The notes: generated by a model from the sequence alone, not told the origin. A stretch of DNA of 64,000 nucleotides from SHZI01 sp031409515 (GCA_031409515.1 JANNXJ010000053.1:62001-126000), one strand, 5' to 3'. Shown: positions 41,934 through 50,269, numbered from the stretch's first letter. Program-made: numbers and translations.

Positions 41934-42227
41934 TCAGGTCAATTTGAGCGCCGCAAAGAGCAGGCCGATGGCCACCACCAGCATTGAACCCGTGCGCACG
42001 ATAATGTTGGTAGAGATCGTCGTGGCCATGATCTCCATATCCTTACGGATCAGTGCGCACTCCTGATGCAGCTCCGAACGGAGTATCTGCAGGTCCGCTT
42101 TGGTCGCGATAGTGGTCGCCATGTCACGCTCCATCGCATCGACAACCGCCCGAGCCTTGTCGTTCGGGACGTTGATGCTGACGAGGGCATCATACAGCGA
42201 GTAAAGGTAGTCCACAGAGTGCCTCAT
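41934..42227 (-). CDS. DUF1640-like coiled-coil membrane protein, 97 aa (copy 1)
   Basis: A short head ALVSINVPNDKARAVVDAME, an amphipathic coiled coil with heptads around DLQILRSELHQECALIR, then a C-terminal membrane helix TGSMLVVAIGLLFAALKL. The architecture matches DUF1640/CCDC90-type proteins. The sequence is nearly the same as the gene at 46.2 kb, which has one extra coil turn; the two are in direct orientation and bracket a four-gene oxygenase cluster. Confidence 0.75.
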   Translation of the reverse strand: MRHSVDYLYSLYDALVSINVPNDKARAVVDAMERDMATTIATKADLQILRSELHQECALIRKDMEIMATTISTNIIVRTGSMLVVAIGLLFAALKLT

Positions 42228-42340
42228 GGAGCCCGAAATCCCGGCGTGTCAGCCCACGTTAGCAATGACATGGCTGATTAGACAGGCGGATTTCCGGCGA
42301 ATATCCAGACATTTGGCCAGGGACCGGCCGGCGGCACGGC

Positions 42341-43456
42341 TCACCGCCCGACGCGGGGCGCCTCGTCGAGCACCCAGTTCTTCTCGGTACGCCGGGCGGG
42401 GCACGGGATGGCCATGGCCACGTCACCGCGCATCTCGCGCATCTTTTTCATGTCGAGTCGCCAGCCGCGCTTTTCCCAGTCCTTGAGGAACTCCCGGTAG
42501 CGCACTGTCGGCCGGTCGGAGGGCATCAACACTTCTTTCGTCAGGTTTTCCGGCGTGCGCACCGGATTGAGCCGGACGAGCAGGTTGATGTCTTCCTGGG
42601 CGATCTCCATGTTGATGGCGACAATCTTGTCGTCCATGGCCGGATCCATCAGGAAGTGCCGCATGTTGACGAAGAAGATCCGCGTGCGGTTCTCGTCGAT
42701 GGGCGCCTCGTAGAAGTACTGGTGAAACATGTTCTCCTTGGTGAACTTCAGCCAGGTCACCACCGCATTCGGTCCGAAGTGTCCGGACCCCGCGCGCACC
42801 ACCTCGGTGCTCCAGGAATTCGCCTGGGCCAGCAGGCCGCCTTCCGGGTTTTTCTGGGTGAAGGGGATGAGGAAGCCACTGCCCCAGTCGCCGATGGGAT
42901 CCATCTGGATCGGGGTCTTCTTGAAGTCGAGCATCATGCCCGGCGTGCCCTGCTTGGGGTGCACGAATTCGTTATGGGCAGGGTCCAGCGCATTCTCGAC
43001 GGAGCGCTCGTAGTGGTAGTCCACCTCGAACACTTTCAGCTTGTTCGCCCGCCAGTCTGGGGCGGCGTACTCGGGGATCTCGAAGATCGGCGGCCGCTCG
43101 CTTTCCGGCAGATCGCCGAGAAAGGCAAACAGGATGCCGTACTGCTCCTGCACCGGGTAGCTGTCCACCTTGGCCCGGGCGGGCGGCGTTTCATCGGCAC
43201 CCAGCGTGGGAATCAGCACACAGCGGCCCTCGCCGCTGAACTGCCAGCCGTGATACGGGCACTGCACGCAGTCGCCCTTGATCTTGCCGTACCCGAGGGA
43301 CCCGCCGCGATGGATGCAGGTGTCGCTGAGGACGTGGGGGTTGCCCGCCGAGTCGCGAAAAGCGACAAAGTCGAGACTGAGAATGCGCACCGTGAGCGGC
43401 GCCTCGTTCGTGACCTCGCTGCAGGCGGCGACCGGGTACCAGAAGTTCATATACAT
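42341..43456 (-). CDS. Rieske non-haem iron oxygenase alpha subunit, 371 aa
   Basis: Third member of the MYxNFWYP group in the window. Rieske ligands in SDTCIHRGGSLGYG and VQCPYHGWQFSG; iron site NALDPAHNEFVHPKQG. Start set at the ATG giving MYMNFWYPVAACSEV. It is last of a leftward operon with a second, different Rieske protein, a membrane protein and an LLM flavin oxidoreductase, so it probably works with them on one substrate. Confidence 0.9.
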   Translation of the reverse strand: MYMNFWYPVAACSEVTNEAPLTVRILSLDFVAFRDSAGNPHVLSDTCIHRGGSLGYGKIKGDCVQCPYHGWQFSGEGRCVLIPTLGADETPPARAKVDSYPVQEQYGILFAFLGDLPESERPPIFEIPEYAAPDWRANKLKVFEVDYHYERSVENALDPAHNEFVHPKQGTPGMMLDFKKTPIQMDPIGDWGSGFLIPFTQKNPEGGLLAQANSWSTEVVRAGSGHFGPNAVVTWLKFTKENMFHQYFYEAPIDENRTRIFFVNMRHFLMDPAMDDKIVAINMEIAQEDINLLVRLNPVRTPENLTKEVLMPSDRPTVRYREFLKDWEKRGWRLDMKKMREMRGDVAMAIPCPARRTEKNWVLDEAPRVGR

Positions 43457-43490
43457 GGCGCAAATATAGCAGGGGTGGCTGCCCTGCCGC

Positions 43491-44459
43491 TCAATCCGTG
43501 GTCCCGGCCGCATCCCGCCGGCTGCCGGGCAACTCCTCCCGCAACCGCCGCCGCATCTTCCGGTACTCGATCAGCGCCGCGTCACTGGGCAGCAGCTTGT
43601 CGCCGTCCGCGTCGTCCACATTGACGGGGCGCTGGGAGGCCAGGATGGGCAGGTCGTCGTGGAAGACGATCCATTGGGCGACCCGGCCGAGCAGATTCAC
43701 CAGCGGCCGGAGCACGCGCAGCGCGGGCGGGTAGTACCAGCGCACATACACTTCGGTGTGGGTGTCGTCCACCGGCGCAACGATCGCGGCCAGCACGTAG
43801 CCCGGACCGATGCGATTGAGCCAGACGTTGGGATAGATCAGCTCGATGAACTGCCGGTCGGGGGGGTCTCCATTGCGCCAGGCCCGGAAGCCGTCGGCAA
43901 TCGGCTCCACGGTCACCGAGCACTCCGGGTTGCGGGTGAGCCGGCCGATGGTCTTCGGGTGCACGAAGGGCAGGTGGCTGTAGTCGATCACGCCCTCGAT
44001 GGCCCGGGAGTAATGCCCGTTCCAGATCGAGATGGTTTCGCCGTGGGCCAGGCCCGCCACCAGCGCGAGCCGCGGCAGCGCGGGCAACAGCGGCAGCACC
44101 TCCGGGTCCACCGCCGGTCCGCGCCACAGCCACACCAGGCCGTCGCCCTCCGCCACCGGGTGGGCCGCAACCTTGAGGGACTCGGGAATCTTGCGGTCGC
44201 CTTCCACCGGCACTTTTACGCAGCGGCCCGTGGTGTCGTAGCACAGGCCATGAAAGGGACAGACGAGCTGCCCGTCCCGCACGCTGCCCAGGCTCAGGGC
44301 CGCGCCGCGATGGGCGCAGCGATCCTCGAGGCACACGGGCTTGCCGCTGCCATCCCGCCAGAACACCAGGCGCTCACCGAAGCGGGTTTTGGCCACGGGG
44401 CGCGTGCGCAACTCCGCCGAACTCAGCACCGCGTGCCAGTGGCCGCTGGAGTAGTTCAT
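43491..44459 (-). CDS. Rieske non-haem iron oxygenase (separate subgroup), 322 aa
   Basis: Distinct from the other three: starts MNYSSGHWHAVLSSAELR, Rieske motifs DRCAHRGAALSLG and LVCPFHGLCYD, iron site EGVIDYSHLPFVHP. The C-terminal half has SQRPVNVDDADGDKLL as seen in Rieske proteins of vanillate or phthalate demethylase-type enzymes. The stop lies 34 bases before the next Rieske gene. Two Rieske alpha-type proteins in one operon without a ferredoxin or reductase is uncommon; one may be oxygenase and the other may act on the product. Confidence 0.88.
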   Translation of the reverse strand: MNYSSGHWHAVLSSAELRTRPVAKTRFGERLVFWRDGSGKPVCLEDRCAHRGAALSLGSVRDGQLVCPFHGLCYDTTGRCVKVPVEGDRKIPESLKVAAHPVAEGDGLVWLWRGPAVDPEVLPLLPALPRLALVAGLAHGETISIWNGHYSRAIEGVIDYSHLPFVHPKTIGRLTRNPECSVTVEPIADGFRAWRNGDPPDRQFIELIYPNVWLNRIGPGYVLAAIVAPVDDTHTEVYVRWYYPPALRVLRPLVNLLGRVAQWIVFHDDLPILASQRPVNVDDADGDKLLPSDAALIEYRKMRRRLREELPGSRRDAAGTTD

Positions 44460-45016
44460 GCGGGGTACTTCATCAGCTTGCGGCCGGCAGCCCAGAACAG
44501 CACCGCGAAGCAGGCGAGGTTGAACACCGTGAGAAAGAACAGCTTGGCCTTATGCAGGGCGACGGCCAGCCCGGCGACCGACAGCGACGGCGGCTCCGGG
44601 TGCAGGACGACCCACACGAACCCGAGGTTCTCACCCCAGTCCATCAGCACCGCCGCATAGCCCACGGCGACGACGAGGGTGAACAGCCCCTGCCGGCGGG
44701 CGGGCAGGAAGCGGAACAGCCAGCCGGCGATGAACATCATGGCGGTGAAGGTCAGCAGCGGCCAGGCAAAGTCGAAGCCGGACCACTGCAGGTAGTAGTC
44801 CACGGCCTCCGGGCTGTAGCTGCCCGCCTGGGTGATCAGGCTGTCGACGGTCAGCCCCGGCTGCACGTCCACGAAGCGCTGGCCGTCCGTCAGCGCCGCG
44901 AAGTGAGCCTGGGAGGGACCAAGGCCAAACCAGGTGACCGTCAGGGACAGCGCCAGCAGGGGCAGGAAGACCGGGAGCCTCAGGGAGCGGCCGATGAGGT
45001 CAGTGAGGGATCCCAT
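44456..45016 (-). CDS. Four-helix membrane protein, 186 aa
   Basis: Hydrophobic helices at LPVFLPLLALSLTVTWFGLG, AWPLLTFTAMMFIAGWLFRF, LFTLVVAVGYAAVLMDWGEN and AKLFFLTVFNLACFAVLFWA. Its stop overlaps the Rieske start by four bases. I do not recognise the family; an integral-membrane partner of oxygenases can serve in uptake or as electron-transfer anchor, but no cofactor motif is visible. Confidence 0.72.
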   Translation of the reverse strand: MGSLTDLIGRSLRLPVFLPLLALSLTVTWFGLGPSQAHFAALTDGQRFVDVQPGLTVDSLITQAGSYSPEAVDYYLQWSGFDFAWPLLTFTAMMFIAGWLFRFLPARRQGLFTLVVAVGYAAVLMDWGENLGFVWVVLHPEPPSLSVAGLAVALHKAKLFFLTVFNLACFAVLFWAAGRKLMKYPA

Positions 45017-45026
45017 GGGCGCTACT

Positions 45027-46049
45027 CTATCCGGGAAATTCCGCCAGCGCCGGCACCACCCGCTCCCCCAGCAGCCGGATCGTGTCAGCCGGATTGGCAT
45101 AGATCCGCAGCGCGATCTCCGTGAGCCCGGCCCGGGCAAAGGACCGCAGGCGCTCGATTTCCTGGTCCAGGTCCGCCACGGCGCAGGCCGACGTGCAGCG
45201 CTGCACGAGCTTCCTCACGATCTCCGGCGGCACGCCGTCGATGACATCGGACTTCCTGTTGTACGCGCGCAGCACGTGGTTGATGTTCTGGTTCACCACC
45301 GCCGCCTCGTCCGCATCCAGCACCTCGTTGATGTAGGGCGGATACAAAGTGCCGCGCACGGCGAGCCAGATGCGTGCCTCCCGCTCGGCCTCCTCGAGAG
45401 TCTCCTTCACGTGCCAGGCCCAGAAATTGCTGAGCTTGAACGCGCGGGGATCCTTACCCTCCTCGGCGAGGGTGCCGTCGATGATGGCCCGGGAGCGGCG
45501 CACGTGATCCACCACGAAGTCGCTGACCATCACCGCGTCCGCATGGCGGGGTGCGGCCTTCAGCATTTGGGGCCCGTTGGCGCCGATGTAGATGTCCGGC
45601 GGCGGGCTGCGCACCCAGGACGGGTTGTACCACTTCACCTCGAACAGCTCGCCCTTGTAGCGCACGGGCTCGCCGGTCCCGGCCTGCCGCAGGATCTCGG
45701 CGCACTCCCGCACGGCGCGCACCACCCGGGTGGGCGTGGCACCCATCGCCTGGGCCGTCCCGCCGCCGGCGCCGATGACGATCTGGGCGCGCCCCTTCGC
45801 CACTTCGTTCAGGGTGAGCAGCGAGCTGGCCATCTTCAGCGGGTGCAGCTCGAAGGGACTCACGGCGATGGGACCCAGGCGGATCCGGCGCGTGTTCATC
45901 GCCAGGGGCACGAAGTTGATGAAGGGATCCCGGGCGTCGTTCATGTTGGACACCCAGACGCCGCCGAGACCGCAGGCTTCGGCCAGTTCGCCCAGTTCCC
46001 GGACCTGCTCGGGGGAATTGTTCGACTCGAGGATGATGTCGATGCGCAT
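45027..46049 (-). CDS. LLM class flavin-dependent oxidoreductase, 340 aa
   Basis: Luciferase-like monooxygenase TIM barrel with N-terminal MRIDIILESNNSPEQVRELG, RIRLGPIAVSPFELHPLKMA and the GRAQIVIGAGGGT flavin-binding segment, resembling F420-dependent or FMN-dependent LLM oxidoreductases (MER-like subgroup). First gene of the four-gene oxygenase operon. FMN versus F420 use cannot be decided from sequence here. Confidence 0.9.
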   Translation of the reverse strand: MRIDIILESNNSPEQVRELGELAEACGLGGVWVSNMNDARDPFINFVPLAMNTRRIRLGPIAVSPFELHPLKMASSLLTLNEVAKGRAQIVIGAGGGTAQAMGATPTRVVRAVRECAEILRQAGTGEPVRYKGELFEVKWYNPSWVRSPPPDIYIGANGPQMLKAAPRHADAVMVSDFVVDHVRRSRAIIDGTLAEEGKDPRAFKLSNFWAWHVKETLEEAEREARIWLAVRGTLYPPYINEVLDADEAAVVNQNINHVLRAYNRKSDVIDGVPPEIVRKLVQRCTSACAVADLDQEIERLRSFARAGLTEIALRIYANPADTIRLLGERVVPALAEFPG

Positions 46050-46199
46050 GGGTGACAGCAGGATAAGGGTTGATGAAGGGCGATTACGATCCCTGAGGAT
46101 CGTCCGTAGAATAACCCCGGGATAGCCCCTTTAACCAAGCAGGCGCGGCGCGCACCGGACGGGCGACGTTGCGGTAGGGGGAAGGCAGGGGGGTCGGTG

Positions 46200-46499
46200 T
46201 CAGGTCAGTTTCAGCGCCGCGAACAGCAGGCCGATGGCCACCACCAGCATCGAACCCGTGCGCAAGGTGATATTGGTAGAGATTGTCGCGGCCATGATCT
46301 CCATGTCCTTGCGGATCAGCGCGCACTCCTGACGGATCAGTGCGGATTCCTGATGCAACTCGGAACGGAGGAGTTGTAAATCGGCTTTCGTCGCGATTGT
46401 TGTCGCCATGTCACGCTCCATCGCGTCAACGACAGCCCGAGCCTTGTCGTTCGGGACATTGATGCTGACGAGGGCATCATACAGCGTCGACCGCCTCAA
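46200..46499 (-). CDS. DUF1640-like coiled-coil membrane protein, 99 aa (copy 2)
   Basis: Paralogue of the 97-aa protein at 41.9 kb. Same head, coiled coil and membrane helix, but with one additional short coil repeat (ESALIRQECALIRKDMEIM). The 3' halves and the ALVSINVPNDKARAVVDAME encoding stretch are nearly identical in DNA. The start overlaps a 12-bp inverted repeat that follows it upstream. Confidence 0.75.
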   Translation of the reverse strand: MRRSTLYDALVSINVPNDKARAVVDAMERDMATTIATKADLQLLRSELHQESALIRQECALIRKDMEIMAATISTNITLRTGSMLVVAIGLLFAALKLT

Positions 46500-46526
46500 C
46501 TTGAGGTCGCAGTTTGCGACCTCAAG
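46500..46526. repeat. 12-bp perfect inverted repeat at copy 2 start
   Basis: CTTGAGGTCGCA and TGCGACCTCAAG with a three-base loop. On the plus strand it reads N-L-R-S-Q-F-A-T-S-R when taken in frame from 46498, a string typical of ORF6N-type phage regulators, but the surrounding frame does not continue as that domain. It may therefore be a leftover of such a gene or simply a hairpin. Confidence 0.6.
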
Positions 46527-46537
46527 ATTGCCCGATC

Positions 46538-46663
46538 ATGAATGTTAAGGCCTATAAGGAAGATCATCGGAGAGACGCCGTCTTCGGCGAGCTGCTCAGG
46601 CAAGCCTGCCGACTCGCCACGATTTTTAACCGGTCAAGAACTGTGACCGGCATGAATGAGTGA
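46538..46663 (+). other. Short open frame, possible remnant, 41 codons
   Basis: ATG frame reading MNVKAYKEDHRRDAVFGELL and ending ATIFNRSRTVTGMNE. Lysine/arginine-rich, no recognisable domain and no clear ribosome site, so it could be a fragment of a lost gene next to the ORF6N-like inverted repeat. Confidence 0.3.
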
Positions 46664-46678
46664 ACTTGAGCACCGCCC

Positions 46679-47299
46679 TCAGGGCACCGCGTCAATCACC
46701 AGGTCCGCGTGCTCCCGCATCCCGTCCTTGATCCCGTGCCCGAGGGTGATGAGAAACAACTGCGCGCCTTCCCGGCGGGCAAACTTCATGGCCGGGATAA
46801 AGTCGCTGTCGGCTGTAACCAGCACGATGACCTGAACCTGCTTCTTGAGCGTCAGGCTGGCAATATCCAGGCTGATCCGCATGTCGACGCCCTTCTGACG
46901 GATGTTCGGCTCGATCGCTGCGGAATCGATCTCGACCGTCGGTCCTGACTGGTTGAGAACCTTCCTCTTCAGGCGCCACCCCTCCAGGACGAGCTCCCCA
47001 AAGCGCAGGGCGAAGAACGGCTCGCGCGACAGCAGGGCCTGCACCCTCTTGTTCCGGGCAGCGACCGGGTTCGCACTGAAGTCCACCCGCCCGCCGCCGA
47101 GCGGGATCGTTGCCACGTCCTCAATCGGTCTCGCATCGTAGAAGTAGATACGGTGGAGCCGCAGGGCAGCGACGCAAGGAAGTGCGATTACTCTGGTCGT
47201 GAATGCGCTGATGCGGGCTGCATCCACAGGCTGTTTCGAAGTGCCCAGCTTGCGGCGGAGGAATCCGCCGTCCAGCAGAATCGAAAATGAGACGGGCAC
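46679..47299 (-). CDS. NYN-domain (PIN-like) nuclease family protein, 206 aa
   Basis: N-terminal FSILLDGGFLRRKLG with the first acidic residue, YFYDARPIE, and later VIVLVTADSDFIPAMKFARR with the T-x-D-S-D-F motif of NYN/LabA-type domains, plus GHGIKDGMREHADLVIDAV. Four conserved Asp residues would bind metal for RNA cleavage. The GTG start is used. Such proteins act in RNA processing and some in defence; it lies near the start of the accessory stretch. Confidence 0.85.
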   Translation of the reverse strand: MPVSFSILLDGGFLRRKLGTSKQPVDAARISAFTTRVIALPCVAALRLHRIYFYDARPIEDVATIPLGGGRVDFSANPVAARNKRVQALLSREPFFALRFGELVLEGWRLKRKVLNQSGPTVEIDSAAIEPNIRQKGVDMRISLDIASLTLKKQVQVIVLVTADSDFIPAMKFARREGAQLFLITLGHGIKDGMREHADLVIDAVP

Positions 47300-47451
47300 T
47301 GATTTCTTCAGGACAAAAAAGTGGCCGCCAGGCAGGTGGGGGACGAACCCCGCTTATATGACACCCACAAGGCAGCCGTTTCTAAGACGAATATTGGGGC
47401 AAAAATCTGAATCGGGCAAGACATGTGCGCACCCTATCGGCGGATGACTCG

Positions 47452-47590
47452 CTGGGGAACCCTGAGAAACTCAGCACTTAGTGGAGATTCTGTGACGCCC
47501 CTACTCCCACCAATTCACCACCCACCGCCGCGCCACCCCACTCGCCGCAGTGCCCAATCGACCAGGCTACCCACCAGCTGCAGTTCCAGG
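47452..47590. repeat. Direct repeat, left copy (remnant-bearing)
   Basis: About 140 bases closely resemble 49458-49598 in the same orientation: both contain GGGGAACC, a GAGATTC-GTGACGCCC block, CTACTCCCACC, ATTCACCACCCACC and CCCAATCGACCAGGCT, with small indels. Between the copies lie the DUF429 gene and the HigBA-like pair. The copies include the last codons of a lost gene described separately. Confidence 0.72.
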
Positions 47591-47640
47591 ACCGGATGGT
47601 CATGGGGATGGATCGCCAGTGAATCAGACCTGAGAGGCAT
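47480..47640 (-). pseudogene. 3' remnant of an unidentified gene (left copy)
   Basis: Minus-strand reading gives ELQLVGSLVDWALRR, the same C-terminal sequence as at 49.5 kb, but the upstream part is unrelated or frame-broken. No start or domain remains. The rest of the 388-base gap 47300-47687 has no gene I can support. Confidence 0.55.
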
Positions 47641-47687
47641 GCCATAGTGCCAAGCACAGGTTGTCACTTGCACGAGGGCGGGAGCCG

Positions 47688-48638
47688 GTGAGAGGCAAAC
47701 TTCCAAAAGTCATTGCTCATGCGGACTGGAGCACCCACGCGAACAAGCGCTGGGTAGCATCCGCGGTACTCAACGGCTCGGCATACACCGTTGGCCCACC
47801 GGTCAACCTGGTGGATCCGGGCCGCTTCGTAACAACAGTGATCAGGCAAGCTGCTCCCGGCGCTGCGTTAATTGGCTTCGACTTCCCCATCGGCTTGCCA
47901 GAGGCCTATGCCCGGCGAGCTGGAATCCACAGTTTCCGTGAATTTCTACAGCAACTCGGCTCTGCACCCTGGCACGACTTCTTTGTGGTGGCGGAGCGAC
48001 CGCTGGATATCTCCCTCCATCGGCCCTTTTACCCGGCGCGGCCCGGGGGTACAGCACAACGGCATCTGCTGGCCGGTCTCGGTCTGGACACGATGGAGCA
48101 GCTTCTGCGCCGGTGTGAACGCCCCTATCCGGGTCGCAACCAGGCATCTTCCCTGTTCTGGACGTTGGGCCCCAAACAGGTCGGTAAAGCCGCGATTGCC
48201 GGCTGGCAGGATGTCTTGCTGCCAGCGCTGCGGCCCGATTCAGGACCTGTCAGCCTCTGGCCCTTCGATGGCGAACTGCGGGAGTTGCTGGACCAGGGTC
48301 GCTGCGTTCTTGCCGAGACTTACCCTGCCGAGGCCTGTCTGCAGCTGGGCTTCAGCCCGCCGGGCAGGGGCTGGAGCAAGCGAAACCCGGCAGACCGTCG
48401 CGCCCAGGGGGAGCACATCCTCCGGTGGGCGAGCCAGCGGTCTGTTGGCCTGACACCGCCGCTGATGGAGTCGATTACAACCGGCTTCGGCAACTCTCCA
48501 GAAGGTGAGGACGCCTTTGATGCGGTGGTTGGCGTGTGTTCGATGCTCGAGGTTGTTCTCGGCTGCCGTGAAGATGGGGCACCGGCGGATCCGGCTGTTC
48601 GGGACATTGAGGGGTGGATACTGGGCCAGCGCGCTTAA
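47688..48638 (+). CDS. DUF429 family protein (RNase H-like fold), 316 aa
   Basis: Core family features: AHADWSTHANKRWVASA (first acidic residue), LIGFDFPIGLP, LAETYPAEACLQLGF and EDAFDAVVGVCSMLEV (last Asp). DUF429 proteins have a predicted RNase H-like nuclease fold and are often found in variable genome regions; their activity is not established. The GTG is chosen since it gives a short N-terminus before the core; a TTG 27 bases upstream is possible. Confidence 0.78.
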   Translation: MRGKLPKVIAHADWSTHANKRWVASAVLNGSAYTVGPPVNLVDPGRFVTTVIRQAAPGAALIGFDFPIGLPEAYARRAGIHSFREFLQQLGSAPWHDFFVVAERPLDISLHRPFYPARPGGTAQRHLLAGLGLDTMEQLLRRCERPYPGRNQASSLFWTLGPKQVGKAAIAGWQDVLLPALRPDSGPVSLWPFDGELRELLDQGRCVLAETYPAEACLQLGFSPPGRGWSKRNPADRRAQGEHILRWASQRSVGLTPPLMESITTGFGNSPEGEDAFDAVVGVCSMLEVVLGCREDGAPADPAVRDIEGWILGQRA

Positions 48639-48736
48639 GCGAATTGAGCGACTAGTTTCCGAAGGACTTGGCCATCTTTCAAACTTCGGGCGCGTCAACT
48701 CCACGTTCGTGCGGCCATGCCTGGCGGAGGCTATCG

Positions 48737-49024
48737 TCACACGAGATCAAGACGCACCTTGCGACCCACCAGTGCTGCTGCCCGTTGCAGGCTGGAAAGT
48801 GTGATGTCGTGGGTTGGGTCCAGCAGCCTGTTCACCTGGGTCCGGCTGGTCTTGAGAAGCACGGCCAGACGGGCCCGCGACATCTTGCGTGCCTTCATCG
48901 CTTCGGCCAGTTGCCAGGCAACCACTTCCTTGATGGCATGAGCCTGGGTTTCCTCATGAATCCCCTCCTCCTTCAGAAAATCATCGAGCGTGCTGCCGAT
49001 ATGGGGGTTCTTCGGCTTCTTCAT
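48737..49024 (-). CDS. HigA-type XRE antitoxin, 95 aa
   Basis: Helix-turn-helix domain in the C-terminal half: ARKMSRARLAVLLKTSRTQV and ITLSSLQRAAALVGRKV. The N-terminal half (MKKPKNPHIGSTLDDFLKEE) likely binds the toxin. It overlaps the toxin gene by four bases (ATGA). Binds its own operator and neutralises the toxin. Confidence 0.86.
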   Translation of the reverse strand: MKKPKNPHIGSTLDDFLKEEGIHEETQAHAIKEVVAWQLAEAMKARKMSRARLAVLLKTSRTQVNRLLDPTHDITLSSLQRAAALVGRKVRLDLV

Positions 49025-49380
49025 CGTTTGACCTCTTTCATCCGTTTGCGCGCCAGTGCCAAATCACCTGGCGGCGTATTCGCCGTTTTCTTGATCAGGC
49101 CGTGCAAGAGCACCAGCTTCTCCTCACACACACAGAACAGCACGCGAGCGATGCGATTGCCGGGCACGGTGCTGCGCAATTCCCACAGTCCCTGGCCCAT
49201 CGGCCGGCACAATGGCATCCCGACCGGCCACCGCCACTGGGCACGCATGAGGTCCTGGCCGATCACGCGGCGCTCGACTACCGGTAGCGACTGCAGCCAG
49301 TCCCGCACCGGTTCTGCACCGCTGTCGGCGCGGTAGAAAACCACCGGAATCCGCATTGGCTCAGCGGCTGCGTCGGTCAC
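49021..49380 (-). CDS. HigB/phage Gp49-like RelE-family toxin, 119 aa
   Basis: RelE/ParE-fold toxin: VFYRADSGAEPVRDWLQSLP, GLWELRSTVPGNRIARVLFC and VLLHGLIKKTANTPP, the Gp49-like family. The toxin gene comes first, as in HigBA modules, and is preceded by a TATAAT box and an inverted repeat. It would cleave ribosome-bound mRNA. The GTG start is the only one near the promoter. Confidence 0.85.
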   Translation of the reverse strand: MTDAAAEPMRIPVVFYRADSGAEPVRDWLQSLPVVERRVIGQDLMRAQWRWPVGMPLCRPMGQGLWELRSTVPGNRIARVLFCVCEEKLVLLHGLIKKTANTPPGDLALARKRMKEVKR

Positions 49381-49388
49381 GAGTGTAC

Positions 49389-49421
49389 ATTATAAGGTGC
49401 ATGAATCATAAAAGGTTCATG
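49389..49421 (-). promoter_or_regulatory. HigBA-like promoter with operator
   Basis: On the minus strand a perfect TATAAT lies nine bases before the GTG start of the toxin, so the transcript is leaderless or nearly so. Immediately upstream CATGAA and TTCATG (49400-49405 and 49416-49421) form an inverted repeat covering the spacer and -35 region, a typical antitoxin autoregulation site. Confidence 0.62.
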
Positions 49422-49509
49422 AGGGCAGGGAAGTGACCAACCTACCCTGCGCCACCCGGTGGGGAACCTTCAGAAACCTGGCATTTGATTGAGATTCGGT
49501 GACGCCCCC

Positions 49510-49830
49510 CTACTCCCACCCATTCACCACCCACCTCTGCACCACCGCCGCCCGCCGCAACGCCCAATCGACCAGGCTGCCCACCAGCTGCGGGTGCCAG
49601 GCCTCATCCGCGATAAACGTCATGAAGACGGGCTCGCCCTGCGCCGGCAGGCAGGTCCAGGCGCCGACGAAGGGCGGACCGTCCAGCGCGGGTTCACGAG
49701 GCTCTCCAACCCGCCCAGCTCGCAGCACCGGGGCAACTTGAGCACGACGGCGAGTCCGTTGCCGAGCCAGGGGTGGGGCTCGTGGGTCGAGAGCACGAGC
49801 CGGCACGGGGAGAAGATGCCCGACAACGGT
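49510..49830 (-). pseudogene. Frameshifted 3' remnant of an unidentified gene (right copy)
   Basis: Two minus-strand frames join into one protein-like text: RLVLSTHEPHPWLGNGLAVV and LKLPRCCELGGLESL in one frame, then GPPFVGAWTCLPAQGEPVFM and TFIADEAWHPQLVGSLVDWA in another, ending WVVNGWE. A single frameshift in between breaks it, and the 5' part is absent. The left copy at 47.5 kb retains only the end. Family not recognised. The remaining 49381-49902 gap has only the toxin promoter. Confidence 0.62.
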
Positions 49831-49902
49831 TCCGGCAGCGTGGGGCCCCCGGGCGGGCGTGCGACACACTTCCGGACCCATCGACCCATGTATCTTTAGT
49901 CC

Positions 49903-50226
49903 ATGCGCCTCCCGAACCTGTCTTTGACACTGGCCTCGCTGCCAGCACTTCTGCTTGTTTCGGGGCTACTCCACGCCCACGGTGGCGGCATGGATGCCTA
50001 CGGCTGCCACAAGGACAACAAGGCCGGTGGCTACCACTGCCATAGCGGACCCCTGGCCGATCAGAAGTTCAGCTCTCAGACTGAGATGCTGGAGAAGCTG
50101 AAGGCGTTGCAGGCAAAGCCGTCGCTGGAAGATCGGCTGCGGGAGCTGAAGGACCTCAAGGAGAAGGGGTTGATCAGCGACGAGGAGTACGCGGCGCAGC
50201 GGGATCGTATATTGGGCCAGCTGTAG
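49903..50226 (+). CDS. YHYH-domain protein with C-terminal SHOCT motif, 107 aa
   Basis: Signal peptide (LTLASLPALLLVSGLLHA), then the YHYH motif GGMDAYGCHKDNKAGGYHCH with spaced Cys and His (metal-binding look), and a C-terminal SHOCT-like helical hairpin LKDLKEKGLISDEEYAAQRD. It is exported. The family is common but uncharacterised. Confidence 0.85.
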   Translation: MRLPNLSLTLASLPALLLVSGLLHAHGGGMDAYGCHKDNKAGGYHCHSGPLADQKFSSQTEMLEKLKALQAKPSLEDRLRELKDLKEKGLISDEEYAAQRDRILGQL

Positions 50227-50269
50227 GAATGCGAATCACGGCCGATGTTCGGGCTACGAGTTCGGGGAT

